Source: Pantoea dispersa
Lineage (GTDB): Bacteria > Pseudomonadota > Gammaproteobacteria > Enterobacterales > Enterobacteriaceae
Direction: 5' to 3'
Assembly: GCF_014155765.1 (NCBI RefSeq)
Contig: NZ_SCKT01000002.1
Coordinates: 646,165-710,164, forward strand
Length of the DNA stretch: 64,000 nt
Positions 27,432 through 36,545 of this stretch are shown piece by piece. Made by a program: the position numbers and the translations under genes. Under the pieces are notes generated by a model. That model had not been told where the DNA came from. It saw only the letters and a program-made list of their open reading frames with translations, and searched no databases. Each line of letters begins with the position of its first letter. Positions within the stretch are counted from its first letter, which is position 1.

Positions 27432-30026
27432 TTAAATATTCATGTGCAGCGCCGGTTCACTCTGCGGCGGCTCGGTCGAGATTTGCGGCAGCGGCAGCGG
27501 TCGTCCGATGTAGTAACCCTGAATGGCATCGCACGCCAGCTCCTGCAGTTGCGACATCTGCACCGGCGTTTCCACGCCTTCCGCAGTTACCGACAGGGAA
27601 TAGGCTTTGCCGAGTCCAATCATGTTTTCCACCACCTGGCGCGCCTGGGGCGAATCGGCCAGCGGAAAAATAAAGGATTTATCGATTTTGATGCCGTCGA
27701 ACGGGAAGGCGCGCAGGTAGCACAGCGACGCATAGCCGGTGCCAAAATCATCAATCAGAAATCTCACCCCCAGCGCTTTCACCGCCTGCATCACCGCCAG
27801 GGTTTTTTCCGGATCGCTCAGCAGCGCGTTTTCCGTGACTTCAATTTCCAGCCGCTGGCTCGGCAAACCGCTGAGCTGCAGCACCCGGGTGATGCGTTCG
27901 GCTAAGGCGCTATCCTGCAACTCGCTGGCGGAAATATTCACTGAAACCGCCATTTCCGGCCGGTAACGGGCGATGTCCTCGCAGGCATTGAGCAGCACCC
28001 AGTCGCTCAGCGCGCTGATCAGGCCGGTCTCTTCGGCCAGCGGAATAAACTGATCGGGCATCAGTAAGCCCAGCCGCGGATGCTGCCAGCGTACCAGCGC
28101 CTCGACCGCGCTGATGCGCTGCGCGATCAGGTCATAGCGCGTCTGATACACCAGCCGCAGCTGGTTCTCCTGCAGCGCTGCGCGCAGCTCATGCTCCATT
28201 TCGCGCCGCTGCACAATTTTCTCTTCCATGTCACGGTCGAAAAATATCCACTGGTTGCGACCGCTGTTTTTCGCTTTATACAGGGCGATGTCGGCGAAGC
28301 GCAGCAGATCGCTGGCGTTGTCGGCATCCTGCGGGGCCAGTGCGATGCCGAGACTGCCGCCGATGTGGATGTCGTTGTCGTACACCGGGAACGGCAGATT
28401 GAGCTGGGCGATGAGCTGCTGACACAGCGCGTCGACCTGTTCGCGGCTGCCCGCCTCCGGCAGAATCACCACAAACTCATCGCCGCCGAGCCGCGCCACC
28501 AGGCCGTTGCCGTTGAGCGTGCGCCGGATACGATCTGATACCGCATGCAGCACCTGATCGCCCGCTGCATGACCGTAGAGATCATTGACCGGTTTGAATT
28601 TATCCAGGTCGATCATAATCATCGCCAGCAGCGGCTGCGCCGGCAGTGGCAGGCTCAGCTGCCCCGTGAGGAATTCGCGCATCTGCACGCGGTTGGCCAG
28701 TCCGGTCAGTTCATCGAAGTGCGACAGATAGTGCGCGCGCGCCTGCGCTTCAACTTCCAGCGTTACGTCGCTGGCGCTGCCGCGAAAGCCGCTGATACCG
28801 TGCGCCAGGCTAACGCGCTTGAGGGTCAGATTGCAGTAGCGCGGTTGATGCTGGGCGGAGAGATAGCGGCAGCCGTTCAGCGTGAGCTGAGCGCCCGAGT
28901 CTGCCAGCTGCAAAAGCCGGGCGCGCTGGTGTTCATCGCACAGCAGGAAATCCAGTAGCGTGCGCTGCAGCCACTCCTCGCTGGTAAACCCGGTCACTAC
29001 CGGGAAACGGCCGGAAACCCAGCTGAAGCGCAGCTGGTCGTCCATCTCCCAAATCCAGTCGGTGGTAATTTCGGCGATATCACGAAAGCGGCGTTCGCTT
29101 GCGCTGAGCGCCCGCTGGCTTTGCGCCAGCAGCAGCGTATTTTCATCATTGAGCTGCGCCTTACGCAGCGCGTTGCGCATCAGCATGATGGCACCATACA
29201 GGGTGATCAGCATGGCGATCACCAGCAGCGGCAGCAGGGCGGTCAGCAATTTACCGCCGGGGTTGCTGCTGGTCCAGCGCAGCGTGGCGTCATGGCCGTC
29301 GGCGGCGAGGCGCAGACTTTCTGCCACTGGCGCACGGGGTGCAGCGAATTCCACCCGCAGCGCGTTGATGCCGTACTCGTGCCCCAGCTGCTGTAATTTT
29401 TGCGGCGTCAGGCGATCGGCAAAGATCATCAGCGATGGCGCACCGGGCACCTGCGGCACGCTGTTATCGCCACCGGTAGTGATCCAGGCCGCGCACAGCA
29501 GCACTAACTGCTGATTTACCACCACAAAGCGCGACAGCGCCTTACCGTCATTGTGCTGTAACTGCTGACGCAGCGCGGGCAGTTGCTGGCGACCGAGCCA
29601 GCCGGTGAAATCGCGTTGCTGCAGCTGACCGTCGATCACGCTGTAAACCGTCTCACCGCGCGGCGCGATGACAAACACGCCCTCGTAGGCAAAGGTCTGG
29701 AACAGCGACTCACCCAGATTCTGCCGCGTCCACGCCCAGTCAGTATTCAGCGTGCGGTGCAGGTTTTGGTAGGCTTCGCCCCATTCTGCATTATCGGAGA
29801 GGTGAAACTGCATCACTTCCTGACGCGTCTGCAACGCCTTCTCCAGCAGCAGGCGGTTTTGCCGCGCCTCCTGCTGGTTGAGATCGCTGGCGATAAAGCA
29901 CAGCGTCACCAGCGCCACCATAAAGGAAAGAAAAATCAGCAGCACCATCAGCAGCATCGGCTGGCGCATCAGTCCGCGCATCCGACCATCGGTCGGGAAA
30001 TCCATCAGTGAACGTTTCGCCATCAT
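27432..30026 (-). CDS. CHASE4-PAS-GGDEF-EAL cyclic-di-GMP protein
   Basis: Membrane protein that could make and break cyclic di-GMP. 864 residues: TM1 about 23-46; periplasmic CHASE4-like sensor about 50-255 (SDNAEWGEAYQNLHRTLNTDW); TM2 about 260-282; PAS about 305-430 (TTDWIWEMDDQLRFSWVSGR); GGDEF with ARLGGDEF at 511-518; EAL at 642-644 in VEALVRW. EAL catalytic signatures look intact (LEIEVTEN, FLIDDFGTGYASL, GIKIDKSF, TAEGVET), so phosphodiesterase activity is expected; the I-site before GGDEF is lost (NGNG). Monocistronic. Confidence 0.92.
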   Translation of the reverse strand: MMAKRSLMDFPTDGRMRGLMRQPMLLMVLLIFLSFMVALVTLCFIASDLNQQEARQNRLLLEKALQTRQEVMQFHLSDNAEWGEAYQNLHRTLNTDWAWTRQNLGESLFQTFAYEGVFVIAPRGETVYSVIDGQLQQRDFTGWLGRQQLPALRQQLQHNDGKALSRFVVVNQQLVLLCAAWITTGGDNSVPQVPGAPSLMIFADRLTPQKLQQLGHEYGINALRVEFAAPRAPVAESLRLAADGHDATLRWTSSNPGGKLLTALLPLLVIAMLITLYGAIMLMRNALRKAQLNDENTLLLAQSQRALSASERRFRDIAEITTDWIWEMDDQLRFSWVSGRFPVVTGFTSEEWLQRTLLDFLLCDEHQRARLLQLADSGAQLTLNGCRYLSAQHQPRYCNLTLKRVSLAHGISGFRGSASDVTLEVEAQARAHYLSHFDELTGLANRVQMREFLTGQLSLPLPAQPLLAMIMIDLDKFKPVNDLYGHAAGDQVLHAVSDRIRRTLNGNGLVARLGGDEFVVILPEAGSREQVDALCQQLIAQLNLPFPVYDNDIHIGGSLGIALAPQDADNASDLLRFADIALYKAKNSGRNQWIFFDRDMEEKIVQRREMEHELRAALQENQLRLVYQTRYDLIAQRISAVEALVRWQHPRLGLLMPDQFIPLAEETGLISALSDWVLLNACEDIARYRPEMAVSVNISASELQDSALAERITRVLQLSGLPSQRLEIEVTENALLSDPEKTLAVMQAVKALGVRFLIDDFGTGYASLCYLRAFPFDGIKIDKSFIFPLADSPQARQVVENMIGLGKAYSLSVTAEGVETPVQMSQLQELACDAIQGYYIGRPLPLPQISTEPPQSEPALHMNI

Positions 30027-30476
30027 AGACTTATCACAAACCAGTAAAATGATATTTCATAAGTACGTTATGAGTATCGGCATGACTGCGCCGAACCTGG
30101 GCGAAAAAGTAAAAAAAGCGTGAGCGAAGCGGCAAAAACAGATCGCATATTCGGCCAGGTGCCCGACGATGCCGTGGCGCAATCAGATCTGCATAAGGTC
30201 TGTTAATAAAAGGCCCTGCCGCTGCGTTTGTACCAGGGCAATTCGGCGAATGCCGGTAAACTTTTCCCGTTGCGCTAATAGCTTAGTGTTTATTTCATGC
30301 TGATGACGATAAATATATTACAGCCATAATTTATCAGAGCGTGATTTAACGTTCAGGACCTGAATAATTTCCTGGTTAAATGATGATGCGTTATCCAGGA
30401 CTATTCTTGTTGAGTGTAAATCTTTGTCAGTGCTAATTTGCTGAAACCCATCTGCTCCTCTTTCCAGAGACCACTT
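30027..30476. other. 450-bp intergenic region
   Basis: Between two divergent genes, the GGDEF-EAL gene and the acyltransferase. AT-richer than its neighbours. I see no gene, repeat or convincing operator; it must hold both promoters. Confidence 0.4.
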
Positions 30477-31544
30477 ATGCAACCACGTATCACGCATCTT
30501 GATGGCATGCGCGGATTAGCGATCCTGCTGGTGATTGCTTATCACGCCTATGCTCGCTGGCCCGAACTGTTGCCGTATGCCGCCACTACCCAGCATATTC
30601 CGCTGCTGGCATTTGGCTGGGTCGGCGTGCAGTTGTTTTTTATGATCTCCGGCTTTGTCATATTTATGACGCTGGATAAATCGTCCGGCTACCTCAGCTT
30701 TCTCAAAAAACGCTGGCTGCGCCTGTTTCCGGCAATGCTGATAGCCAGTCTGCTGCTGTACGTTGCCGGCGGCTTTTTTCCGGAGTGGTCGCTGATGACA
30801 CCGGAAAGCCGCAACCTGCTGCCCGGTCTGATATTTATTAATCCTGAGACGCTGACGCAGCTCACCGGCATTGAATTCCGCTCCATGGCCGGATCGTTCT
30901 GGTCTCTCTATGTTGAAGCGCTGTTTTATCTGATTATTGGCGCGGTTTATTTCACCCTCGGACGTAAATACTGTCTGCCGGCGCTGATTGTGCCGATGTT
31001 ATTACTTTCCGCCTCATCGGTATTGAAATCACTCGGCCATCCATTATTAATCGATGTCATTTCAAAATTCGGTTTTATTCACTACGCCTGGTTTATGGTC
31101 GGCTGTCTGGTTTATGAACGTCTGCACGGGCGCGATAAACGTTATCACTACGCACTGACCGCGCTGGCCTTGCTGATTAATTTCAGCTACTACGTTAAAA
31201 ACAGCGGCGTGGTCGCCGTGATACCGCTGCTACTGGTAATGCTGTTTTTTATCGCCAGCTTTTATTCCAGACAGATTGAGCGCTGGCTTTCCCTGCGCTT
31301 TTTCACCGCCATCGGATTTGTCAGTTACGCCCTGTATCTGATTCATGAAAATTTAATGATCGCGATATTGATTAAGCTTAATGGCTATATCAAAAATGAG
31401 GCGGTGATGACGATGCTGCCGGTGGTGGTGGCCAGCGTACTGTATTACGTTGCCTGGCTGATCAGTAAATATGCCGAACCGGCGCTGCGTAATGCGCTGA
31501 AGTGGAAGCGGCAGCCCGCGCCGCAGGCGGGCAGTGGGCTGTAA
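30477..31544 (+). CDS. Acyltransferase 3 family membrane protein
   Basis: Integral-membrane O-acyltransferase that would modify a surface polysaccharide or lipid. 355 residues, about ten membrane helices. Family signature: ITHLDGMRGLAILLVIAYHAY with the catalytic His, then GWVGVQLFFMISGFVIFMTL; SFWSLYVEALFYL is also typical. The start could be ATG 30477 or ATG 30438; the former begins right before the conserved HLDGMRG motif as in most members. No polysaccharide genes lie nearby, so the acceptor cannot be inferred. Confidence 0.88.
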   Translation: MQPRITHLDGMRGLAILLVIAYHAYARWPELLPYAATTQHIPLLAFGWVGVQLFFMISGFVIFMTLDKSSGYLSFLKKRWLRLFPAMLIASLLLYVAGGFFPEWSLMTPESRNLLPGLIFINPETLTQLTGIEFRSMAGSFWSLYVEALFYLIIGAVYFTLGRKYCLPALIVPMLLLSASSVLKSLGHPLLIDVISKFGFIHYAWFMVGCLVYERLHGRDKRYHYALTALALLINFSYYVKNSGVVAVIPLLLVMLFFIASFYSRQIERWLSLRFFTAIGFVSYALYLIHENLMIAILIKLNGYIKNEAVMTMLPVVVASVLYYVAWLISKYAEPALRNALKWKRQPAPQAGSGL

Positions 31545-31547
31545 ACG

Positions 31548-31569
31548 CGCGGGAGCCAGCGCTCCCGCG
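31548..31569. terminator. Hairpin between convergent genes
   Basis: CGCGGGAGC, 4-nt loop, GCTCCCGCG: a perfect 9-bp GC-rich stem in the 32-bp gap between the acyltransferase and chemoreceptor genes. There is no T tract on either side; it may still block transcription both ways. Confidence 0.5.
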
Positions 31570-31576
31570 TACGCTG

Positions 31577-32863
31577 TCACACATCCAGCCGGTGAATGAC
31601 GTTCACAAACTCGTGTACGCCACTGTTGATTTCCCGCAGGCTGCGCGACAGCACGCTGATCTTCTCCTGTTCGGTCACCACAAATTGCCTGACCTCATCC
31701 AGCTGCTGATACATCTGCTGGATCAGGTCGGCATTTTGCTCCACGACCACGGAAATCTGTTTGGTGGCGCTGGCGGTCGAGGCCGCCAGGCGGCGTACTT
31801 CACCTGCCACCACGCTGAAGCCACGTCCGGCCTCGCCGGCACGCGCGGATTCGATGGCGGCATTCAGTGCCAGAATGTTGGTCTGCGAGGCAATCAGGTT
31901 GATGGTTTCCACCACGTCGCTGATGCTCCTGGCCGAGGCGGTGAGCTGCGCGCCAATTTCGGCGGCGGCATTCACCTGCTGCGCCACCAGTCCGGAGTTA
32001 CGCACCGTTTCATCCAGCACTTCATTGGCGTTATCGGTAATTTGTGAGGTCTGCTCAGAGGTGGTCAGTGCGATATCCGCCACGCGCTTCGCCGCTTCAA
32101 CGCGCGCGGTGATATCCGAGGCGATCTTAATCACTTTGTAGACCTTACCGTCGCCGTCAAACACCGGGTTGTAGCTCGCCTCCAGCCAGATGCGCTCGCC
32201 GCTGGCGGTCTTACGCTCAAAGCGACCGACAAAATGCTGACCGTTGCCGATTTTGCGCCAGAAGTCCGGATTCTCGCGGTAAAAATTGTCGAAGCAGAAC
32301 AGGCGATGATGCTGGCCGGCGATGGCTGGCAGGGTATAGCCCATGTGAGTGAGGAAGTTGGCGTTGGCGGTAATGATGTGACCGTCCGGCGTGAATTCAA
32401 TCACCGCCATCGATCGATCCAGCGCCGTTATCACCGCCTCTTTATGCTCCAGCTCCTGATGGCGCGCAGTGATGTCGCTCGCGACCTTGATCACTTTGTA
32501 CACTTTGCCGCGCTCATCGCTCACCGGAAAATAGGTCGCGCTGAGCCAGAAGCGCTGATGCTGCTTGTTAAAACGCTCAAAAATGCCGTTCACCGATTCG
32601 CCGGCGGCCAGCGTTTGCCAGAAGGCGTAATAGTCGGAAGACTGGCTGTAAGCAGGGCTGCAGAAAATCCGGTGATGCTGTCCCTGAATTTCATGCAGCT
32701 GATAGCCGGTGACCTGTAAAAATTGTGCATTGGCGCTGAGGATTTCACCGGCCGGTGAAAACTCAATCCACGCAACATGCTGCTTTATCGCTTCAATATC
32801 CTTAGCAATGTCGCCACTTTTGGCAAATGGCAGAGAAAGGCTCGATTTTTTCACCCCGAACAT
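31577..32863 (-). CDS. Soluble PAS-PAS methyl-accepting chemotaxis protein (BdlA-like)
   Basis: Cytoplasmic signalling protein with no membrane segment: 428 residues, PAS1 about 25-130, PAS2 about 150-250, then a methyl-accepting signalling helix pair with the conserved tip [21 protein letters not shown]. The architecture and size equal Pseudomonas aeruginosa BdlA (biofilm dispersal). Each PAS is followed by a PAC-like [15 protein letters not shown] or [15 protein letters not shown], so the two arose by duplication. ATG 32863 was chosen (TGAGGT upstream). Effector gas, redox or ligand unknown. Confidence 0.88.
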   Translation of the reverse strand: MFGVKKSSLSLPFAKSGDIAKDIEAIKQHVAWIEFSPAGEILSANAQFLQVTGYQLHEIQGQHHRIFCSPAYSQSSDYYAFWQTLAAGESVNGIFERFNKQHQRFWLSATYFPVSDERGKVYKVIKVASDITARHQELEHKEAVITALDRSMAVIEFTPDGHIITANANFLTHMGYTLPAIAGQHHRLFCFDNFYRENPDFWRKIGNGQHFVGRFERKTASGERIWLEASYNPVFDGDGKVYKVIKIASDITARVEAAKRVADIALTTSEQTSQITDNANEVLDETVRNSGLVAQQVNAAAEIGAQLTASARSISDVVETINLIASQTNILALNAAIESARAGEAGRGFSVVAGEVRRLAASTASATKQISVVVEQNADLIQQMYQQLDEVRQFVVTEQEKISVLSRSLREINSGVHEFVNVIHRLDV

Positions 32864-33272
32864 GAGAGACCTCAGGCGCTTGGTATGCTGTTGAACGAAA
32901 TGCAGGCGCAGATGCGCGCGTGCTAACGCATTCGGCGCGTCCAGTGGACGGCACCGCATGATTTCCCCGGTTGTCCATTACAGCCGTGCCACAGGCACAG
33001 GCTGCTGTCTCGCTGCGCACCGATGTGCGCAGGTGGGGTGTGTAATGGTGTTACCTGCCTGATGTTGTTACAGCGCAAGCTGAAAGCTGATTTTGCTATG
33101 CAACTTTGATTATCGACCGTGGCGTTAAAAATGTGAGAAAAAAGTGATCAACGTAGCGCGTGTGGGTAAGAAAAGTGCCCGGCAGACTTGTTAAAAGATG
33201 CATGTTAAATGTATGTTAATGCCCGAGACGTGACGCAATCAACGCCCGATGACGGGTTGGAGAAAAACCACC
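32864..33272. other. Intergenic region, chemoreceptor to nitronate monooxygenase
   Basis: About 410 bp between divergent genes. One small hairpin at 33014-33031 (TGCGCAC, CGAT, GTGCGCA). No gene or clear operator seen. Confidence 0.35.
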
Positions 33273-34331
33273 ATGACGACCGCGCTGTGCCAGCTGTTAA
33301 AACTGCAGTATCCGCTGATTCAGGCACCGATGGCCGGTGTCGCCACGCCGCAGCTGGCCGCAGCGGTATCCAATGCCGGGGCGCTGGGATCGATTAGCGT
33401 TGGCGCGGTGACACCGCAGCAGGCGGCAGAAATGATTGCCCACACCCAGGCGCTGACGCGTGGCCCGATCAACGTCAACGTATTTTGCCACGCGCCGGCA
33501 AAGCGGGATGCCGCGCGCGAGGCGGCGTGGATCAGCCGGTTCAGCCCGCAGTTTGCGCAGTACCAGACGGCGCTGCCGCCGGCACTAACGGAGATCTATC
33601 AGAGCTTTTTGCACAATGAGGCGATGCTGACGGTGCTGGAGCAGGCGCGGCCGGCGGCGGTCAGTTTCCATTTCGGCATTCCCGATGCCACGGCCATCAC
33701 CCGGCTAAAGCAACGTGACATTGTCACGCTGGCGACCGCCACCAGTCCGCAGGAAGCACGGGCAATTGCAGGCAGTGGTATCGATATCATTGTGGCGCAG
33801 GGTTATGAAGCCGGTGGTCATCGCGGCCATTTTGATCCGGGCGCGCCAGACCAGCAGCTTTCGACCGTTGCGCTGGTGCAGGCGATTCGTCAGCACACCG
33901 CGCTGCCGGTGGTGGCAGCGGGCGGCGTGATGGACGGTGCCGGCATCGCGACGATGATGAAACTGGGTGCCAGCGGTGTACAGCTCGGTACGGCGTTTGT
34001 GCTGTGTCCCGAATCGGCGGCCAGTGCGGCCTATCGTCGCGCGCTGCTGGCAGCTGGCGCGCGTGGCACGGTAATGACGGCGGCGATCTCCGGGCGTCAG
34101 GCGCGCTGCGTGCGCAACGCATTTTGTGAATTATGCCATGACGTAACGCCGGAGGAGATTCCTGACTATCCGCTGACCTATGCGCTGGGAAAAGCCCTGG
34201 CAGCAGCGGCTGCTGCACACGGCGAGGACGGCTTCGGTGCGCAGTGGGCGGGTCAGGGGGTGGCGCGGGTGCGCGCGCTGCCGGCGGCACAGCTGGTGGA
34301 GACGCTGGTTGCAGAGTGGCAGCAGGCATAG
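33273..34331 (+). CDS. Nitronate monooxygenase (2-nitropropane dioxygenase family)
   Basis: FMN enzyme that oxidises alkyl nitronates such as propionate 3-nitronate, a plant toxin, to aldehydes and nitrite. 352 residues; TIM barrel opening with YPLIQAPMAGVATPQLAAAVSNAGALGSI, the class I motif GYEAGGHRGHF with the catalytic His, and the FMN phosphate loop AAGGVMDGAGIATMM. GGAGAAAAACCACC precedes ATG 33273. Monocistronic as far as can be seen. Related to FabK-like flavoproteins, but the GHRGHF motif favours NMO. Confidence 0.88.
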   Translation: MTTALCQLLKLQYPLIQAPMAGVATPQLAAAVSNAGALGSISVGAVTPQQAAEMIAHTQALTRGPINVNVFCHAPAKRDAAREAAWISRFSPQFAQYQTALPPALTEIYQSFLHNEAMLTVLEQARPAAVSFHFGIPDATAITRLKQRDIVTLATATSPQEARAIAGSGIDIIVAQGYEAGGHRGHFDPGAPDQQLSTVALVQAIRQHTALPVVAAGGVMDGAGIATMMKLGASGVQLGTAFVLCPESAASAAYRRALLAAGARGTVMTAAISGRQARCVRNAFCELCHDVTPEEIPDYPLTYALGKALAAAAAAHGEDGFGAQWAGQGVARVRALPAAQLVETLVAEWQQA

Positions 34332-34360
34332 AGCAGGCTGCTGCCACATAGTGTGTAACG

Positions 34361-34747
34361 TTACAGACCGAGCGCGCGCGTTACCGCTTCCGGCATTGAC
34401 GGACGCCCATTGGCGAGACAGGTGGCAACAAACGTGGCCTCGGCATACACCACGCCGTCGACCTTGATTTGCTGCACGAAGTTCACGCGATTGCGCTTCT
34501 CGTTCTGCTCCAGCGCGCAGGTGACTTCCACCTTATCGCCTTTCACCAGGCTCTTGCGGAAGCGCAGCGTGTACTCCAGCACCATGTAAATCTTGCCCTG
34601 ACTGAACTCTTCTTCAATGTCGATACCCAGCGCCTCGCGCATGTAAGCGTGGCGCGTCCACTCCATGTAAAACGGGTAGTACAGCCCGTCGACCACGCCC
34701 TGAAAATCGATATGGCTTTCATCTACGTCATAGTGCTTTACGAACAT
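34361..34747 (-). CDS. Hot-dog acyl-CoA thioesterase (YbgC/FadM type)
   Basis: Small cytoplasmic thioesterase of the 4-hydroxybenzoyl-CoA family. 128 residues: YDVDESHIDFQGVVDGLYYPFYMEWTRHAYMRE carries the signature YxxDxDxxGxV...Y...ExxR in divergent form (the usual YHANY is VDGLYYPFY). The rest forms the hot-dog sheet (KGDKVEVTCALEQNEK). Convergent with the nitronate monooxygenase gene. Substrate unknown. Confidence 0.8.
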   Translation of the reverse strand: MFVKHYDVDESHIDFQGVVDGLYYPFYMEWTRHAYMREALGIDIEEEFSQGKIYMVLEYTLRFRKSLVKGDKVEVTCALEQNEKRNRVNFVQQIKVDGVVYAEATFVATCLANGRPSMPEAVTRALGL

Positions 34748-34997
34748 TTTTGCATCCTGATAAGCGCGTTATGCGGTGAGGCAATGGGTATACCGCAGAA
34801 TGACGCCGCGGGAAAACGGCAAGATGTTGCAAAGTAATTCCACTGTCGCCTGACGGAATGAATGCTGGTATTTTCCCGTGCTGCAGCAGAAACTGACAGC
34901 TGCATCACATATCCATAATCAACTGGCTACCTTTTTGTGACAAATCACGCAGCCCGGACACATTTTTCTGCGCAGGGTCGCGCGGCCAAACATAATA

Positions 34998-35034
34998 GTT
35001 TTACTATGTACACACATGTTGTACAGAGTAAAAC
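34998..35034. promoter_or_regulatory. 37-bp palindromic operator, site A (candidate IclR site)
   Basis: Nested palindrome: outer arms GTTTTAC and GTAAAAC, 3-nt spacers, and a 17-bp core GTACACACATGTTGTAC. The same design, with a perfect core, recurs 28 bp upstream of the RraA-type operon (40529-40565), next to the IclR gene. Site A lies about 49 bp upstream of the MFS start, so it overlaps the likely promoter. It lies in the 335-bp gap 34748-35082, which holds nothing else I recognise. Confidence 0.8.
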
Positions 35035-35082
35035 AACAACACTGGCCGATTTGCGTTAAGCCATGACTCTGTGAGGAACCCT

Positions 35083-36423
35083 ATGTCTGACAAGATAACC
35101 CGCGCGGCCGCTGTGCCCGATATTGAGCAGCAGACCGTAAAACGCGTCATCTGGCGCATTCTGCCGTTCCTGATCGTCTGCTATCTGATCGCCATTATCG
35201 ATCGCGGCAACATCGGCATGGCGTCCCTGCAAATGAATGAAGATCTCGGGCTGAGCAAAGCGGTGTTTGGCCTGGCAAGCAGCCTGTTTTTTGTTGGCTA
35301 TTTTCTGTTTGAGGTGCCAAGCAACCTCGCGATGCAGAAGATTGGCGCCAAAATCTGGATTTCGCGCATCATGGTGACCTGGGGCATTGTCTCGGTGTGC
35401 ACCGCGTTCGTCAGCAGTGCGGAAATGCTGTACGTGCTGCGCTTTCTGTTGGGCGCCGCCGAAGCCGGCTTCTTCCCCGGCGTGATCCTTTATCTGACTT
35501 ACTGGATTCCGGCGAAATATCGCGCGCGCGTGATTGCGACTTTCATGGTGGCGATCCCGGCAGCCAACTTTATTGGCTCGCCGATCTCGGGCGCAATCCT
35601 GACGATGGACGGCTGGTTCGGCCTGCGCGGCTGGCACTGGCTGTTTATCATCGAAGGGTTCCCGGCGATTGTGCTGGGCGTGCTGGCTTTCTTCCTGCTC
35701 AGCAACCGTCCGGAAAATGCCCACTGGCTGACCAGTGAACAGCGCAACTGGCTGAGCGGCAAACTGGCTGAAGAGAATGCACAGCGCAAAGCGATTGGTC
35801 ATATCACGCTGTGGCAGCTGCTGCGCCACAAGCATATCTGGGTGATGGCGCTGATTTACGCCGGCGCGTCGGCAGCGGGTTCGACGCTTAGCGTCTGGTC
35901 ACCGCAGCTGCTGAAATCATTTGGCCTGGATAACTTCACCACCGGTTTGATGAATGCGATCCCGTACGGTCTGGCATCGATTCTGATGATTGTCTGGGGC
36001 CGCAGCTCTGACCGTAGCGGTGAGCGTCGCTGGCACACCGCGCTGACGCTGTTCCTGATTGCCGGTGGACTGCTGGCGGCGTTCCTGACCGATACGCTGG
36101 CGGGCAGCGTGGTGATTCTGTCACTGGTACTGATTGGTGCTTACTCGATGAAAGGGCCGTTCTGGGCGCTGGCCTCGGGCTGGATGTCCTCAACCACCGC
36201 AGCGGCCGGTCTGGCTGCTATCGGCGCGATGGCCAACCTGATTGGTGGCGGGCTGATGGTGAACGTTTACGGCATCATCAATGAGAAAACCGGCAGCCAT
36301 GCGATGGCGATGATTCCTCTGGCGCTGCTGTGCGCGGCGGGCGGCATTGCGGTATTGCTGATGGGACGCAGCAAAAAGCTACACGTTGAAGCGGAACAGC
36401 CGGTGGCCAGCACCGGGAAATAA
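35083..36423 (+). CDS. MFS transporter, anion:cation symporter (ACS) family
   Basis: Probable proton-coupled uptake of an organic or sugar acid. 446 residues, twelve membrane segments; ACS features: RILPFLIVCYLIAIIDRGNIGMASL in helix 1 and EAGFFPGVILYLTYWIPAKYRAR in helix 4-5, as in GudP, TtuB and HpaX. GTGAGGAACCCT precedes ATG 35083. Its promoter carries palindrome A, shared with the facing operon, so it is probably part of the same IclR regulon. Ends with a hairpin-rich tail. Confidence 0.9.
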   Translation: MSDKITRAAAVPDIEQQTVKRVIWRILPFLIVCYLIAIIDRGNIGMASLQMNEDLGLSKAVFGLASSLFFVGYFLFEVPSNLAMQKIGAKIWISRIMVTWGIVSVCTAFVSSAEMLYVLRFLLGAAEAGFFPGVILYLTYWIPAKYRARVIATFMVAIPAANFIGSPISGAILTMDGWFGLRGWHWLFIIEGFPAIVLGVLAFFLLSNRPENAHWLTSEQRNWLSGKLAEENAQRKAIGHITLWQLLRHKHIWVMALIYAGASAAGSTLSVWSPQLLKSFGLDNFTTGLMNAIPYGLASILMIVWGRSSDRSGERRWHTALTLFLIAGGLLAAFLTDTLAGSVVILSLVLIGAYSMKGPFWALASGWMSSTTAAAGLAAIGAMANLIGGGLMVNVYGIINEKTGSHAMAMIPLALLCAAGGIAVLLMGRSKKLHVEAEQPVASTGK

Positions 36424-36503
36424 TCTCATGAGCCTGTGCCAGGGAGGGCACGCATCTGGCTCATCACGTCTGACGTTATCCTGCTTTCATCCTTTAAAAC
36501 ATT

Positions 36504-36537
36504 CGTTTCCCGATGCGCCACAGCACACCGGGAAACG
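36504..36537. terminator. Hairpin between two convergent MFS genes
   Basis: CGTTTCCCG and CGGGAAACG (9-bp stem, 16-nt loop) with GAATGTTTT following on the minus strand; probably terminates the MFS gene of the long minus-strand operon. A second inverted repeat (ATGAGCC ... GGCTCAT, 36427-36463) follows the plus-strand MFS stop. Confidence 0.5.
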
Positions 36538-36545
36538 CGGCGTTA

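Noticed and set aside
34930-34960. A CRP-like site, TGTGACAAATCAC, upstream of the MFS gene.
   Set aside because: The two halves are separated by 4 nt rather than the 6 nt CRP needs.
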